Origin: Brachycybe producta
Taxonomy: Eukaryota > Arthropoda > Diplopoda > Playtdesmida > Andrognathidae
Reading direction: 5' to 3'
Assembly: GCA_036925085.1 (NCBI GenBank)
Contig: JAUPFP010000006.1
Location: 4,615,131 to 4,679,130, forward strand
Length of the DNA: 64,000 nt
A program made the translations under genes and the position numbers. The notes under the pieces are model-generated. The model searched no databases, was not told where the DNA came from, and saw nothing but the letters and a program-made list of their open reading frames with translations. Each line of letters opens with the position of its first letter. Within the stretch, counting starts at the first letter, position 1. Shown here piece after piece: positions 43,711-56,000 of the stretch.

Positions 43711-46700
43711 ATGCAATCTCCTCCTCAAATTGGATATAGCGATCAAGAACTGCAGAAAATAGCAAAGGAACAACTATATGAAGAGGAACCTGGACAAATA
43801 AATGATGACATTAACGCTATACGAAAGTGGCTTTATGAAAAACAATACACGGAACGAACAGGTTAGCAAACAATGTATTATTTCAAATAAGGGTAATATT
43901 GCAATGATTTCTGGTGAGTGATGAGCAAAAAAAGGTGCATAAGATTTTCAACCTCTTAAGGTCTTTAAGAATCAAAATAAAGAGAAACTACTAAGTGTTT
44001 GAAAAACTAGAAGGGTAGCTCGACCATTTAACAGCACTTTCATGTTGATATCTTTCAAAATAAGCTTTTTTTTGAACAAATATTTAAAAAAAATATTGTC
44101 TGCTTAATAAATTTTGGTCAATTTCAAATTCACATAAAAATCTTTATTTTGAAAGATTACAACATTCAAATACTCTTAAGTGATTATTGAGCTACCCTTC
44201 TAGTTTCTAGAAAGCAATCAAGTTTCTCTTCTTTTTTTTTTTGCACCTGAAATAGGCACGTACTGGCTCGGACAGCAAGGCAGCAAATGCTGCCAGCCCC
44301 GACCTTCTAGGCACCAGCCGGTGCGCCAAACATTCACTTTTATATTTTGTTTAAGAATAGGTAATTCGGAAACTATAGCACTTACACTTTTGTAATTTAA
44401 GCTAGTTGATAACAACATAAAAGATGTTTACAAAATTTTATTTGAAAAAGTTACTGGATAAACAAGCCAGCAAGAGCCTCTAGAAATTGTGAAGGTACTG
44501 GGATGTTATCGAAACTGCGCCGCCCCAAGAGCCTCTCTAAACTAGAAGACCCACGTACCCCGAGAGCCTGTCGAAACTATGTAGTCCTTGGAGTCTCTCA
44601 AAACTAAGAAGCCCCCCCAAAGCATATATAGAAACTGTGAAGCCCTCAGGAACTTCTCAAAATTGGATGGACCAACGACAACCTTTCGTATTTCACAGTT
44701 ACAACTGTGCAATGCAAATTTACATTTATTAAAATATAACAAGCTGCTTAGATTTTTAACGTGTTCACATGTTTGGTGTTATTTTGAAAAAAAATATTGC
44801 TACGTTTTGTGGCTGACTTAGCTAACTACTAGGGGGAACAAATATTTAAGGATGAAGCGCCGATGCAGGATATTTCCGACCTATAGGATTTTGCAGCCAG
44901 TACTGTGCCTGACCTGAAAGACAGAATAATCAAAAGTTTGAGAGACAACTACATTAACTGACAATAAATGAGAATAAAAGCTGACTGTGTAAATTGTTAC
45001 TTATGAAGTTAAAATACCTCTAATTTAATTTTCTCTTTTTTTTCTCTTAATTTTTACAGATGACACGTTTATAATTATGTTTCTTCGAACATGTAAATTT
45101 AAACTAAAGAAAACCCAAGAAAAGATTGAGAAATATTACGCTTTACGGCTGTGTGTTCTAAAATCGTTTCAATGGAAACATCCTAGCCAACCTGTTATGC
45201 TAGAATATATAAAAATGGGGTAACAATTTAATTTGTAAAAATGAAATTCGAGTGTTTGAGAAAAAAGAGTCTAATTATTTTTTTATGCTTTTGATAAAGA
45301 ATATGTACACCACTTAACTACAACACATTGACTGGCGCCAAAGTGATTATCGTTAGACTAAGTATGTATTAGCAATGGTGTTATACAACGTGTCCCAAAA
45401 GCAATGCCGGCTCAAGGGTTGCATGCACCAGACGAGGCGTAATTTGCGCCACTGCGCCTTTAAATTTCCGTCCTGGCCAGGTTCTATTCTGTGCCATCCA
45501 CCAAAGCGTGAATGGTGACAGTTTTACAGGAGCGTGTGCACGGTGCACTACTGTCGTCTGGTAGACCTGCACAGGCATGCCAATGCAGACATACCTGACA
45601 GGTTTACCAAAACGTGTGTGGCTCTGTTCAAAAGTCCGTTTTCACATTTGCCTAACTTAAACATAAGAGTAACAATTGTTAATAAACGTTATTTTTCTTA
45701 TGAAAATGTACTTTTTTGACACTTTGTATGATGAAACTTTAATTTCTATTTAAATTAACCTACACTGTCTACTGTATATTAGGTATAATTGATCCGTGGA
45801 CTACAAATTTTGACGACTTTCACAATGTACTCAGGTTGATTATTGAAACATTCACCTTGGATAAACAATCACAGATTATTGGTTATGACATTGTAGTTGA
45901 CTTAACCGACTTCAGAATAAGTCACCTCGGATTCTTTACACCAAACGTCGCTCGATTGTATTGTAAATTTTTGGTAAGTATAACAAATACAGACCATCCC
46001 AAAAAATGCATATAGTCTACACACTTTGGTTGTCCATAACTTGCACATTTATTTTATTTTATAATTTTATAATTAAGAGTAAATGTTACAATAAAAATTA
46101 GATATGACAGCATTGCACGTTTTATGTTTTAAAATGAGGCATTATCTCAAGTGTTCAAAATGTCGCCCATTTGCATTGCTGACATTGGTAAGAAGCTGAT
46201 TTGCATACCTCAAGTAACGTCTCTCTTACTATTGTGCGACAAGTCTCTTGCTTCTTCTCGTTTATACAATTATGTCAAGAAATCAAAGAGAATTGTCGCA
46301 AAAATGCAAGAGATACCGTTAATTGATGTTTGTAGATCAGTTTCTCACTGATGTCAGCAATGCCTTGATAAAAATGAACGACATTTTGAAAACTTGAGAT
46401 AATGCATCATTTAAACAAAAAAAAACATACAATGATGTTTTATCTAATCTTTACTGTAATATTTACTCTCAATTAAAAAATTATGAAATTAAATTTAAGA
46501 AAATAAACATGGAAGTCAATAATAACAACCAAAGTGCGTATACATTTTGGGGTGAATTTGTATTCCACAGTATTCCATATTTGTATTCCATATATATTTT
46601 TTTTCCAAATGCTATTATAATTGGAATGTAATTTCATTAACAGAAAGCTTATCCTTTGCGGTTAAAAGGAATCCATGTTTTGAAATTACCCGTCATTGCT

Positions 46701-47314
46701 TATGGTCTTTACGCACTTTGTAAACAGTTGTTGCCATCAAAATTAAGCAAGAGGGTAAGTTGAAATTAAACCAGTAAGTAAAGTCGTACAGATCAACACC
46801 AACTGCTCACATAAAGCTATGAAATTGGCCATGCAGTCGACGCTTAGGTGTTCAAGCACCGAGTGAAATTTTCTAAGTGGTGCCCAGACCTAATGAAATT
46901 ATTCAATTGTACCATTTTGTAAACAATCCTGCGGGTGGTTCTCTGTACAATGAGTACCTAGCTATAGGAGGTGGTACTGGTGTGTAGAACAGAGACATAA
47001 CTTCCAATTTTTAATATTATTATTAAATTTCATCTTTAGATTCATCTTTATGGATGCGATTTCACAAAATTATATAAGCAAATACCATCTAACAGTTTTC
47101 CTGAGGAATATGGTGGCACTGCTGGACCATTATCAGCATTCATTGGTATACTGTATAAGAAACACTAAAACTATCTTTCCTATCTAATTGTCTGTCATTT
47201 AATTTATAAATTTAAAATACTTTTCATTCTTTTTTTATTGCAGATCGAAATGAAGATGCAATATTCAAAAATATTGACTTTCTCAAAACCATTTCTATTC
47301 ATGAAGAAGCATAA
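43711..47314 (+). CDS. CRAL-TRIO gene 5, alpha-TTP-like lipid carrier (283 aa)
   Basis: Same family. Exons: 43711-43861, 45060-45219, 45300-45361, 45783-45973, 46644-46754, 47040-47145, 47244-47314. The start MQSPPQIGYSDQELQKIAKE is chosen because an upstream ATG at 43689 is in another frame. Exon 1 is 151 bp, six longer than in genes 2, 3, 4 and 6. CRAL-TRIO-N: WLYEKQYTERT, DDTFIIMFLRTCKF, QWKHPSQP. The pocket: PLNYNTLTGAKVIIVRL, IIDPWTTNFDDFHN, QIIGYDIVVDLTDFRISHLG, YPLRLKGIH and FPEEYGGTAGPLS. The tail ends SIHEEA. The exon 3/4 junction codes Ser where the others have Gly. Intron 1 holds a family-B copy split by a family-A hAT; intron 4 holds a 564-bp near-palindrome. AATAAA overlaps the stop region (about 47314-47319), with others near 47468 and 47488. 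Confidence 0.9.
43960..44940. mobile_element. MITE family B, copy 4, split by a hAT element (in gene 5 intron 1)
   Basis: The left half (GAGAAACTACTAAGTGTTTG with AACTAGAAGGGTAGCTC) and right half (ACCCTTCTAGTTTCTAG, CAAGTTTCTCTTC) form the family-B palindrome. The right tip, ACCTGAAAGACAGAATAATC, has been displaced by the family-A insertion at 44253-44911. Confidence 0.6.
44253..44911 (+). mobile_element. hAT-like family A, copy 5 with 8-bp target duplication
   Basis: The best-bounded copy, 659 bp. Left end TAGGCACGTACTGGCTCGGA; right end CAGCCAGTACTGTGCCTG. A perfect 8-bp direct repeat ACCTGAAA lies at 44245-44252 and 44912-44919. The target is the terminal part of family-B copy 4. No transposase frame is present, so the element is non-autonomous. 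Confidence 0.82.
45993..46556. mobile_element. 564-bp near-palindromic element (in gene 5 intron 4)
   Basis: The left (ACACTTTGGTTGTCCATAAC, GAGTAAATGTTACAATAAA, ATGAGGCATTATCTCAAGTG, CATTGCTGACATTGG) and the right hold the same blocks in inverse order, so nearly the full length consists of two arms of about 270 bp. Single-strand folding would give a very long hairpin. Diverged arms suggest age. Terminal class unknown. Confidence 0.65.
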
Positions 47315-48887
47315 TAAATGTGAAAACATTACCTGCACTGTATAAAGTTACCTTAAATAATTAGTTTTTAAATATTTCATAATTTAAGTAATCAAATAAT
47401 GTACATAAGTTAGTGGCTAAAAATTAATTAATTATAATAATAACCATTGGGGCTATAAAAATGAAACAATAAAAACAGAAAATTAATAAACCGTTGTCAA
47501 ATCTATACTATGTTTCTGAAAGTTTGTCATTCTGTTATAAATTACAATTACAAAAAATACTCTGCAAGCAACCGGTTGGCCTATGGCAGAGGTACCTTTT
47601 AAGATCCAAGTGCTGTAAGAAGCATTGTCAATATATAATAACTACAAAAAACTGACCTGTATTGCAAATATAAAAAAAATTTAAATGAAAATTTAAACCC
47701 ACAATTTACTAATGAAATCATGGAACAATAGCCTGTTTAGAAAGAGCATTCCATTTTTGTATGTCCGAAGCATAGAAATCTCACAAATGGCACAACGTAG
47801 CACAATGAAGTTTTTACAGGACATTCTGCTGCTGATTTCTAGGTCAAAGCAACTTGTTTCAAGTCGCTATGTCGTCCCCTTTATGGGCATTTGACTATTT
47901 ATTGTATGACACGTTTTGGCTGGCAAAGTCTGGCACTAAAGCTAGTAGAAAACTTCTTGTATTTTATTCAGAATAAGAAATAATTTTAACAGTTGTTGCT
48001 AAACCTAACAGCAAATCGCGTCCGATTTGCTACAACAAACGGAAACGTCATTTAGAACCTGCATTGATTTGAAAAGTGACCGTCAATTATGCGCTCAAAA
48101 GTTTGATTTTTTTGCCAGAGAGACAAAAACACGGAAGACAAAAAAGCAACGAGTAGACCACATCCTAAACAACTATCAATCATAGCATCACTGGTATGAT
48201 GTATTCAGTTGGTATGATATATTGAGCGGAAATGAGTGGATAATTTTCTCCAGTGTTGAGTCAATTGGGAAGTAATTTTCCAAAAGCAATGAATTATTGC
48301 AATTCAACTACTTTTTTAAGTAATTAATTACTAACATTACTTTTGAAATTTTGTAATCCACAAAAATGCTGAGTTATCCACTCCACCTTTTGCTTATCAA
48401 ACCTATATCAAACCCGTTCTCAACAAATTTAAGTATGCTCTGAAGGTACCTAATTAAATTTGGAGAAATTACTCAATTTACAGAGAACTTAGCCATTGTT
48501 ATTCATACGAAATTGAGGCAACCTCTCACAGAGAAAGTTCTTTGAGTTCGAGTAGATAGTAACGAATTTATGCACGTCCTGTAAAATTAATAGGTTGAAT
48601 TGAAACAGGTGTCTCTTCTGATGCTTGGGGGAGGCCTGGAGGTTGTCAAGGCGACACCTCCATGCCCACCAAAATGAGATAGTGGTCAAGAGATCTATAT
48701 CGACGATCCAAGCAGGATGTTACCTGGTTGGATCGATGATGTGGAACCCTTGATCAAAAGAGGACCTGTGGAGTGAATCAAAAGAAACTAAAATCACGAT
48801 GCTTTAGTTTGTAGTGTTTGTTAATAATATTATGTATTGTTGAAAAGGTCGTGGTGTGTCCAAGAGTTTTGGACACACTTGGCGCCT
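47315..48887. other. Intergenic downstream of CRAL-TRIO gene 5
   Basis: No gene seen. The 3' flank of gene 5 has polyadenylation words. The rest is AT-rich up to a short GT microsatellite at about 48888-48904. A GC-richer patch at 48590-48740 could not be identified. Confidence 0.45.
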
Positions 48888-49139
48888 TTGTGTGTGTGTG
48901 TGTGTAACATATGATATTTTATGTAAACTGTGTATAAAAAGTGGAATAAACAAAGATGAGAGGACAGGAATTAAACTTCGCCCCACACACCCGAAGGGTA
49001 TAAGGGCACGTCTTTCCCCTACTCTCTCTTCCTTCGCACCAAGGTGCTGAACAGCGAAATCAGCCTGGACCCGCCCAGTTGCGGACCCCTAAGAAGACCC
49101 TGACTATTCCAGTGGGAAAAAGCTTCTGCTCAAAAAACC

Positions 49140-50650
49140 CACATATTACTTTGTTTAATTATAGGTATTTACTCCTGGGTACCTAGAATCTCGGTACAGA
49201 AGTTTTTGAATGCTCCTATCAAGTTACTACCCATGAGGTTTACTTCCTCGCAAGGCCATGATAGGCTCTGTTCTCTAACCGCCTTTAATAGCTTATCCCT
49301 TGATTCCACTACATATATGGATGTACATCTCCATAATATATGATCTGTAGTGTCTTCTTCAATACCACATGGGCATAACCCATTATTTTCCACACCATCA
49401 CGAGTGAGATTAAAGCGCTGCCTATATCGAGAGAAATCACCATGGCCAGTAATGACTTGGGTGATCCTGCCCGATACAGGCCGCCTCTTGGGATCGACCT
49501 TCGGTATCCACTTATAATATATCCACTTAAGTCTCTCTTCCCTTTTCAGTACTGTCCCAGTCTTCTTGCCAGCGAGTGTTCTCTTGGAGTTTAACTTGCC
49601 GGGTTATCCAGACTATTGGTGTTTTAATCTGGACCACTGTATGATTTTGAGTAGCCAGCTTAGCCAAGGTATCCACTTCCTCATTCCACCGAACACCTGA
49701 GTGGGCCTTAACCCACATGAGGGAAACCCTGCCCCCCTTCCCTTAATTTCTTTAATCTTCCGATTAGTGTTATATGCATTTACATAATTCTTGTCTCCAA
49801 TGGAGACAACCTCCAATGCAGCTTTTTAGTCTGAAACTATAAGTATCCTTTTGTCCTGCACTTCTCTTAATAGGAGAAGAGTTGACACCATGTAGATAGC
49901 CATCACTTCTGCTTGAAATACTGTACATTCATCCGGGAGCCGAGCTTTCCATTCTTTAGCTATTATGTTATTCTCGACTATTATCAGGGCTGCGCCTACC
50001 TTCCCTTTTAGCTTTGAACCATCTGTGAAACCCATCAATTGGCCACTATAAAGTCTGTTATTAGTCCATTCTTCTATTTTATGGGTTATGTTAAGACTAG
50101 GATGTTCTCTCATCGATATCGCTATAGGTGCATCAAGTCCTTCTGCGTACTTAGCCTTCAGAGTCATTCTATTATGACTCGATTTGGCTTTAAGCCATAG
50201 AGGGGGACAACTCGTTATTACTTGGATAGCTTTATTCGACGTAGTCTTATATGCTTTACAGATAGCCCTCAAAAAAGGTCTCTGCATGGCATCGAGTCTA
50301 GCTCTAATTCTAGTGTCTCTGGATTTCACCCCCCAGATCTCTGATCCATAAAGGATCATGGGTTCAACGCATCTCTGATATATTTGCTTTAGTATTATCG
50401 GTTTAACCCCCCATTCACTTCCGCATATATAAAACAATTTAATAGCTATTTGCAAGGTCTTTGCTTGCACTCTTTTAATGTGGGTTAGCCATTGGAACTT
50501 AGAGTCAATGTAAAGGCCCAGATATTTAATGTTATCTTCTAGTTTAATCTCTCTACCATTAAATATTACTTTAGGGTGCCTGACAATGTTAGTTGCCGGG
50601 AAGATGAGAGGACAATGAGACCATCTTAATCTAGCGTGTGTTGTTATGTT
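49140..50650 (-). mobile_element. 5'-truncated R1/LOA-type LINE with RNase H domain
   Basis: Non-LTR retrotransposon, minus strand. From 5' to 3' it has the end of the reverse-transcriptase region (IKYLGLYIDSKFQWLTHI, about 50540-50480, then VEPMILYGSEIWGVKSRDT and a CKAYKTTSNKA block), an RNase H domain (FTDGSKLKGKVGAALII, FQAEVMAIYMV, ILIVSDSKA with the three acidic residues, then WVKAHSGVRWNEEVDTLAK), and a C-terminal CPCGIEEDTTDHIL zinc-knuckle-like segment. The 5' part (ORF1, endonuclease, RT palm) is missing, the usual result of truncated insertion. The frame is open over 214 codons (50470-49826); the later parts lie in other frames, so the copy is dead. It sits between genes 5 and 6. 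Confidence 0.85.
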
Positions 50651-51395
50651 CAGAGATTAAACCATTTTATATTTCACAAGGACTTTAACTTTCAGCCGCC
50701 ACTAGCCCTATGAGACATCAAGACGGACGATTGTAGGAGACGACCACCTGTATTGTTGCATCAACTGCACTTTCTACCTCTAGACTCCTGAGAGAAACAC
50801 AGCCGTAACAAGTGAAAGGCTCAAGTATCGACATTTCCGTTCGACACGTTTTCATGGCAACTCGAAGTGTTTCTGAGGACCGTGGGGATGACGGAATGTT
50901 ACAGAATACTCATCCATTTTATTCATACCAAGTCGAGCACTTTTCTCCAAAAACTTGAGAAAAGAGAAAGTACTCAGTTTTATTCATACCACAAATTTAC
51001 TTTAAGCATCTAAAATTACTATTCGGCCACATTAACATTCAGCCTCATTGTTCTTTGTTACTTATCTGTTTTACCCAAGCGTCACAAGATTAATGTGAAT
51101 ACATAAATGCCATACACAGAATTTGATATTCACAGTCAATATGAAATTCATACACTTAATTTATAACTGGAACTGATAAAACTAAAGTATCATATTCTTA
51201 ATGATTGTTAATTGTACGATTATAATTATCAAAACTCGTGCTAAACTCATCAACTTACAACATTGAAGTTTCACGTTTAGCACTAGTTTTGATAAGCTTA
51301 CAGTTAAAAAATAACTAACAATATGTACCTTATGGTTTTATCGTTAGCAACCTTGGAATTTGCACTTAATTAAGTTAGAAATAAAAAAATAAAAA
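50651..51395. other. Intergenic, nothing recognised
   Basis: Left of a family-D copy. Contains a short CTCAAG/ACTTGAG region near 50930-50985 and AT-rich DNA. No gene, RNA or clear repeat was seen. Confidence 0.45.
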
Positions 51396-51539
51396 AATTA
51401 AACGAATTGAAAGATAAAACAGACCGAATTTCCTGGTAACAGTCAATGTGTTCACATCGTGTGCTTCTTCTATTTCGTCTCCAATTATTAATCGCAGCAT
51501 TCCTAGAAGTTTGTAAAAAAAAAAGACTGTTAACAAAAT

Positions 51540-52110
51540 GCGAGTGTTGAGATGAGGTTGACAAAATTTTTTCCATTGTGTCATTTAGTTTGATAAAAAA
51601 GGGCTAATAACAAACGTTAACAACAGTTTTAAAAATTTGCTAATAACACCTTTTTTAATCAGATAAAATTCAATTCAATTCAGTACACCTGCAATCAGCT
51701 TTAAAACCATGCGGCAAAGGGGGAATTGCTCCCGATCACAAATGATTGTCATTCAGGTAAAACAAGACATCATTGTTGAATTGAAATTGTCATCCTAACA
51801 AAGAACTGTCAACTGGAAGAGAATTCCATAGTCTAATAAGATTTGGGAAAAAAGACCAAAAATATGCATCAGTTCCAGCCATTAATTGTTTTAAAGTCTT
51901 TGAATGGTCGTGGCTTCCCTTATGAAGATGTGTATTCAGTAAGTCAGTAAGTTCAGTAGGGCAATATTATCATCTGCCAGAAAACGTCCGACAAGGGCAA
52001 GGTTTTTGTCAAAATGACACAAGCCTAATTTTTTTGTCAACCCATCTGAAGTCTCAAGCTTCCTCTTATGGCGAGGAAACTCGCAACTACTGTATACTCA
52101 TTATGACACG
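51540..52110. mobile_element. MITE family D copy split by a LINE fragment
   Basis: The left portion (ATTGTGTCATTTAGTTTGAT, AATAACAAACGTTAACAACA) and right portion (GTCAAAATGACACAAGCC, CTCAAGCTTCCTCTTATGGC) are the two halves of family D. They are separated by the LINE fragment at about 51658-51990. Confidence 0.5.
51658..51990 (-). mobile_element. CR1/RTE-like LINE 3'-end fragment nested in family D
   Basis: On the minus strand the reading TDAYFWSFFPK-LLDYGILFQL-type region corresponds to the DAYFWSFFPNVIRLWNSLP motif seen more clearly at 58.1 kb. The end (reverse complement of CAATTCAGTACACCTGCAAT) is the same 3' terminus as in the other fragments. Confidence 0.55.
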
Positions 52111-53088
52111 TTTTGAGAAATTCGCGATTTTGAAATAGTTTTTTAAAAATCTAACCACACTTACCAATTTTTTGTCATTCTATCACTCGATCAGCATACA
52201 TTTAAGGTGCACATTGCACTTTGAAAACTTAATATTGGACAACTTTAAATATGAAAAATAAACATATTGCAGCCGTGACTGTGTATTTTAAATATTAACA
52301 TTGGGTCTATGGGCTCAATAAAAAAAAATATGCTGATTTTTCGAAGTAATTTTGTGATGTAGCCTCTTGAATTTTGCTTCTCACTTAATCAGGTTATAGT
52401 TACCGTAGTAACCAGGATATCTTTGCTTTTTAGATTTGAGAGGTCCAAAATTTAAAATTGTTGTATAAACTAAGTAAAGACCTAGCTTAATTGTATTACA
52501 TTTTAACTCAATTTAAAAATAACAACAAACAAAAAATTGATGGCTACTGTTGGGAATTTTGATAAAATTAAAAAGATTTTTTTTTAATTTTCAAAATTTG
52601 CGGGAGTTTTTGATTCTTTCAATTTCTTTAAAGAAAAAATTATTTGAAAATAGCCTACATGCTAATTTTCAAACATTCTTTAAAAATAGAAAGAATCATA
52701 ACTAGTCACTCAGGTTTAAAATTAAAAATAATCTTAATTGTGTTAGTGTAACTGGAATAAACTTGATGTGTATAATTATCAGAAATGTCCCTTTTTGATA
52801 TCTTTAGGATTAAGAATTTGATAAAGTTCGGATGTGTGTACATTTGACTTTGGAATCTAGACCAAAACTAAACAAAGGGTCAGAATAAAAACGCAATGAT
52901 AAAAACCATAACCATACTAGATGCTTTGGATTTCACAAATCAGTCACTGTGTACTGGTTTCACAAATTCAATTACGGAATAAGGATCGTATATCACTTCC
53001 TATAAGAGTGTTTTTATTCAACTGACATTGACCATTTTTTTTTCTAATACAACATTCTTTTCCATATATATAATTTTTATATTTTCTT
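52111..53088. other. Upstream flank of CRAL-TRIO gene 6
   Basis: AT-rich, no gene or repeat family recognised. The promoter of gene 6 should be in this stretch but no element can be named with confidence. Confidence 0.4.
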
Positions 53089-56000
53089 ATGGAAACTACC
53101 GTAATTTGTTATAATGATGACAAGCTTCAGAGATTAGCTGAAGAGCAAGTAGGCGAAGATCCTGACCGCAGAAATGAAGACATTGAGGAAGTTCGACAGT
53201 GGCTTTACGAGAAACAATACACACATCGAACAGGTACCAAGCCGACTGGCAAACCCTACATTCTTTGAATTGAAACGTATAAAATTCTGTCATCAAAATA
53301 TGAAAAAATGCTCTATAGTCTATGTCTGACTGATGTGTTCACTTCAAACAGTGTATTTATAGTTGCCTCACTGTTAGAGGAAGCTTGTGACGTCTGATAG
53401 AAAAGAAATGATAACAAACATTCAAATATTGCTGTCCTAGGAGAATGTTACATTCTCCAGCAATATCCAGGAACGGAGCTTCGCCCAAACTATTTTTTTT
53501 ACTAGTGGTGAGCAAAGCGAACCACAAAACTTAGCAAAATATGTTCAAGATAACACCAAACCTACAAGATGCAAACACGTTTGAGACTTAAGCAGCTAAT
53601 TCCCTGTTGAAATTCCATAGGGCTTTGAAGTTTCTGTATGCTTAGGGAGGTCGTTCTAGTTTAGAAAGGCTTCTGAGAACTTCACAATTTTGAGAACCGA
53701 CCGGGCTCCTGTCCGCTTATTTTTTTCAATAACTTTTTCAATTTTCAACTAATATATATAATTATACAGTATATAGATCAAATTTTCTAAAAAAATTGTT
53801 TATGTTGTTATAATCTAGCTTAAATTACAAGTGTAGATGTTATAGTTTTTGCAATACGTATTTTTAAACAAAATGCATGTTATGAGCAAAAATTGGCAGC
53901 CTGTTGTGAGAATCACTCTCACATGCGCACCGGAGCTTAGAAAGACCAGCGCAGGTAGCATTTGCCACCAATTGCCGCCCGGGCCAGTACATGCCTGGTT
54001 CTCAAAAGCTTAAACAAACGTTTTCTTGCATCATTTTGCTAAATGACAACAATGACACAAGCTTATATTTTTGTCAACTCCACTATAGTCACATCACAAG
54101 CTCGACCTTACGGTGAGGCAACTATAACTCATCTTATTGTTGAAAAATAATTTCTTTTTTTTTTCTGAACACAGTAACAGCACAATGTGGGATAAAATAT
54201 AAATTTTTCCTTTCACTTTTTTAAATTGAATTTTGTTCAAAATCTACACATTCAATGGGTACAATAAGTATAATTTACCCTGTAACATATCGTCTTAGGA
54301 TGGGTTAAATAATTTTGTACGTTTATCTGAGATTAAAATGCAGTTAAACCCAAACAGGTTTTTTAAAAGTTGTTCTTTGTTATATTTGTTTACTCAATAT
54401 GAAAACAGTCTTTGACTTTACACTCTAAACAATGATAACTGCAATCTTTAAAACGTGTGAAACAACTGAAAAATGCACCTTTAGGGCCCGATGCACACAA
54501 GCGTTTTTTGGACGTGCAGCACCGCAATTACGGACTGAGATACTAGAAGTTATATGGGGCAATACACATATACCTCCCGTGCCACAGCGGCGCCGCACGT
54601 CCAGTTTGCGTGCATTCTGTGCTGCAGATCCCCACAGCGCGAAGAAGAAGTGGAATAATGGAAGAGATCCAGATTTGTAATTAAATAAAATATGTTATCA
54701 TTTTTACTTATCTTTGTTTTGCAGATGACACGTTTATTCTGAGTTTCTTGCGACACTCGAAATTCAAGCAAAAGAAAACAATGGATAAAATTGAAAAATA
54801 TTATTCACTACGCCTACTTTTTCCAAAACTTTATCAATTTAAGGATCCAAGTCTACCAGCTCTAATCCAATATTTAGAAATGGGGTATGAAGATTCAAAT
54901 ACTGAAATCTTAGTTGACTCAAGTATACAAATGTGATAAACCAATTTGATATATGTGTATTCCTGAGCAAACATTCTGTATGTACAATGAAAACCGTTTA
55001 ACACAAAATTTCGTGTTAAAAGAAAGAATTTTTATGGCTAACCGTGATATTCGATTTTTCTTATCTGTTTTCCTATTCAGGTGGTTTTAAAGTTTAAACG
55101 CTTCTCGAACTCTTGATTATTCTGGCTTTCGAAGAGGTGCAAAATGAAGAGAAACTCGAAATTGTGTTAGACACTAGTAAGGTAACTTAATCACTCAAAG
55201 GTATTTTCATAATGATAACTTTCAAAATAAACTTTTTATGTGAGTTTGAAAATAACAGAACTTTAAGCAGACAATTGCTTAGATGATGATAATATGATAT
55301 TATTCGAAAAGATATATCTTGAAAGATATATCAACATGAAAATATCTCTACCACTCAAGTTACTAAAATAGTTTCTAGTTTCTCTTCATTTTGTTCTTGA
55401 AAGACGTTAATAAGAGCTTGAATATCATCTGTTCATAAACCATTTTTTAAACGGTTTTAACTTTGTTTCCTGTGGCTTGTATAGTTGATTGCATTTGGAA
55501 ATGGTTGTTTTCTATCCAGATTGAAAACCTGCATTCAATTAAATCCAACTTAAGAGAGCCATGTGGGCAAATTGTGGCACAATGGATAATTGTCAATTAT
55601 AAAAGGTTGCCATTTAGACCAAGTTTAGACATCATGGTCAAATTAAATTCGCCCTAAGGCAATTGGCACACTGACAACTTTTGAAAAAAATTTTGGCGAC
55701 AAACATCGCAATGTATTTTCTATCGAAATACACCAATCTGGGCATATAGGCCACTTTTTAACTGTGTGCCAAAGTTGGCCGCTTTCCATTCTCTTTTTTT
55801 TATTACTAATTGCTCAGTTTCCCAACATTGCAAACAAAGCATTACGATCTGAACAAATCACACGTAAGCTGGAAGAGTGGCACAATTCAAAAAACCACTT
55901 TTTTTGGAAAATGAGTTTAAAGTGAACAGAATATTCATGGCTTACTTTGCTTTTCGGTTTATTTGGCTCCCCTGCATTAGATTGAGATTGAAATAAATGG

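Noticed and set aside
54432-54680. Plus-strand 82-codon frame before gene 6 exon 2
   Set aside because: It stops before the exon 2 acceptor region, is unlike any CRAL-TRIO exon, and the 160-bp exon 2 is fully explained without it.
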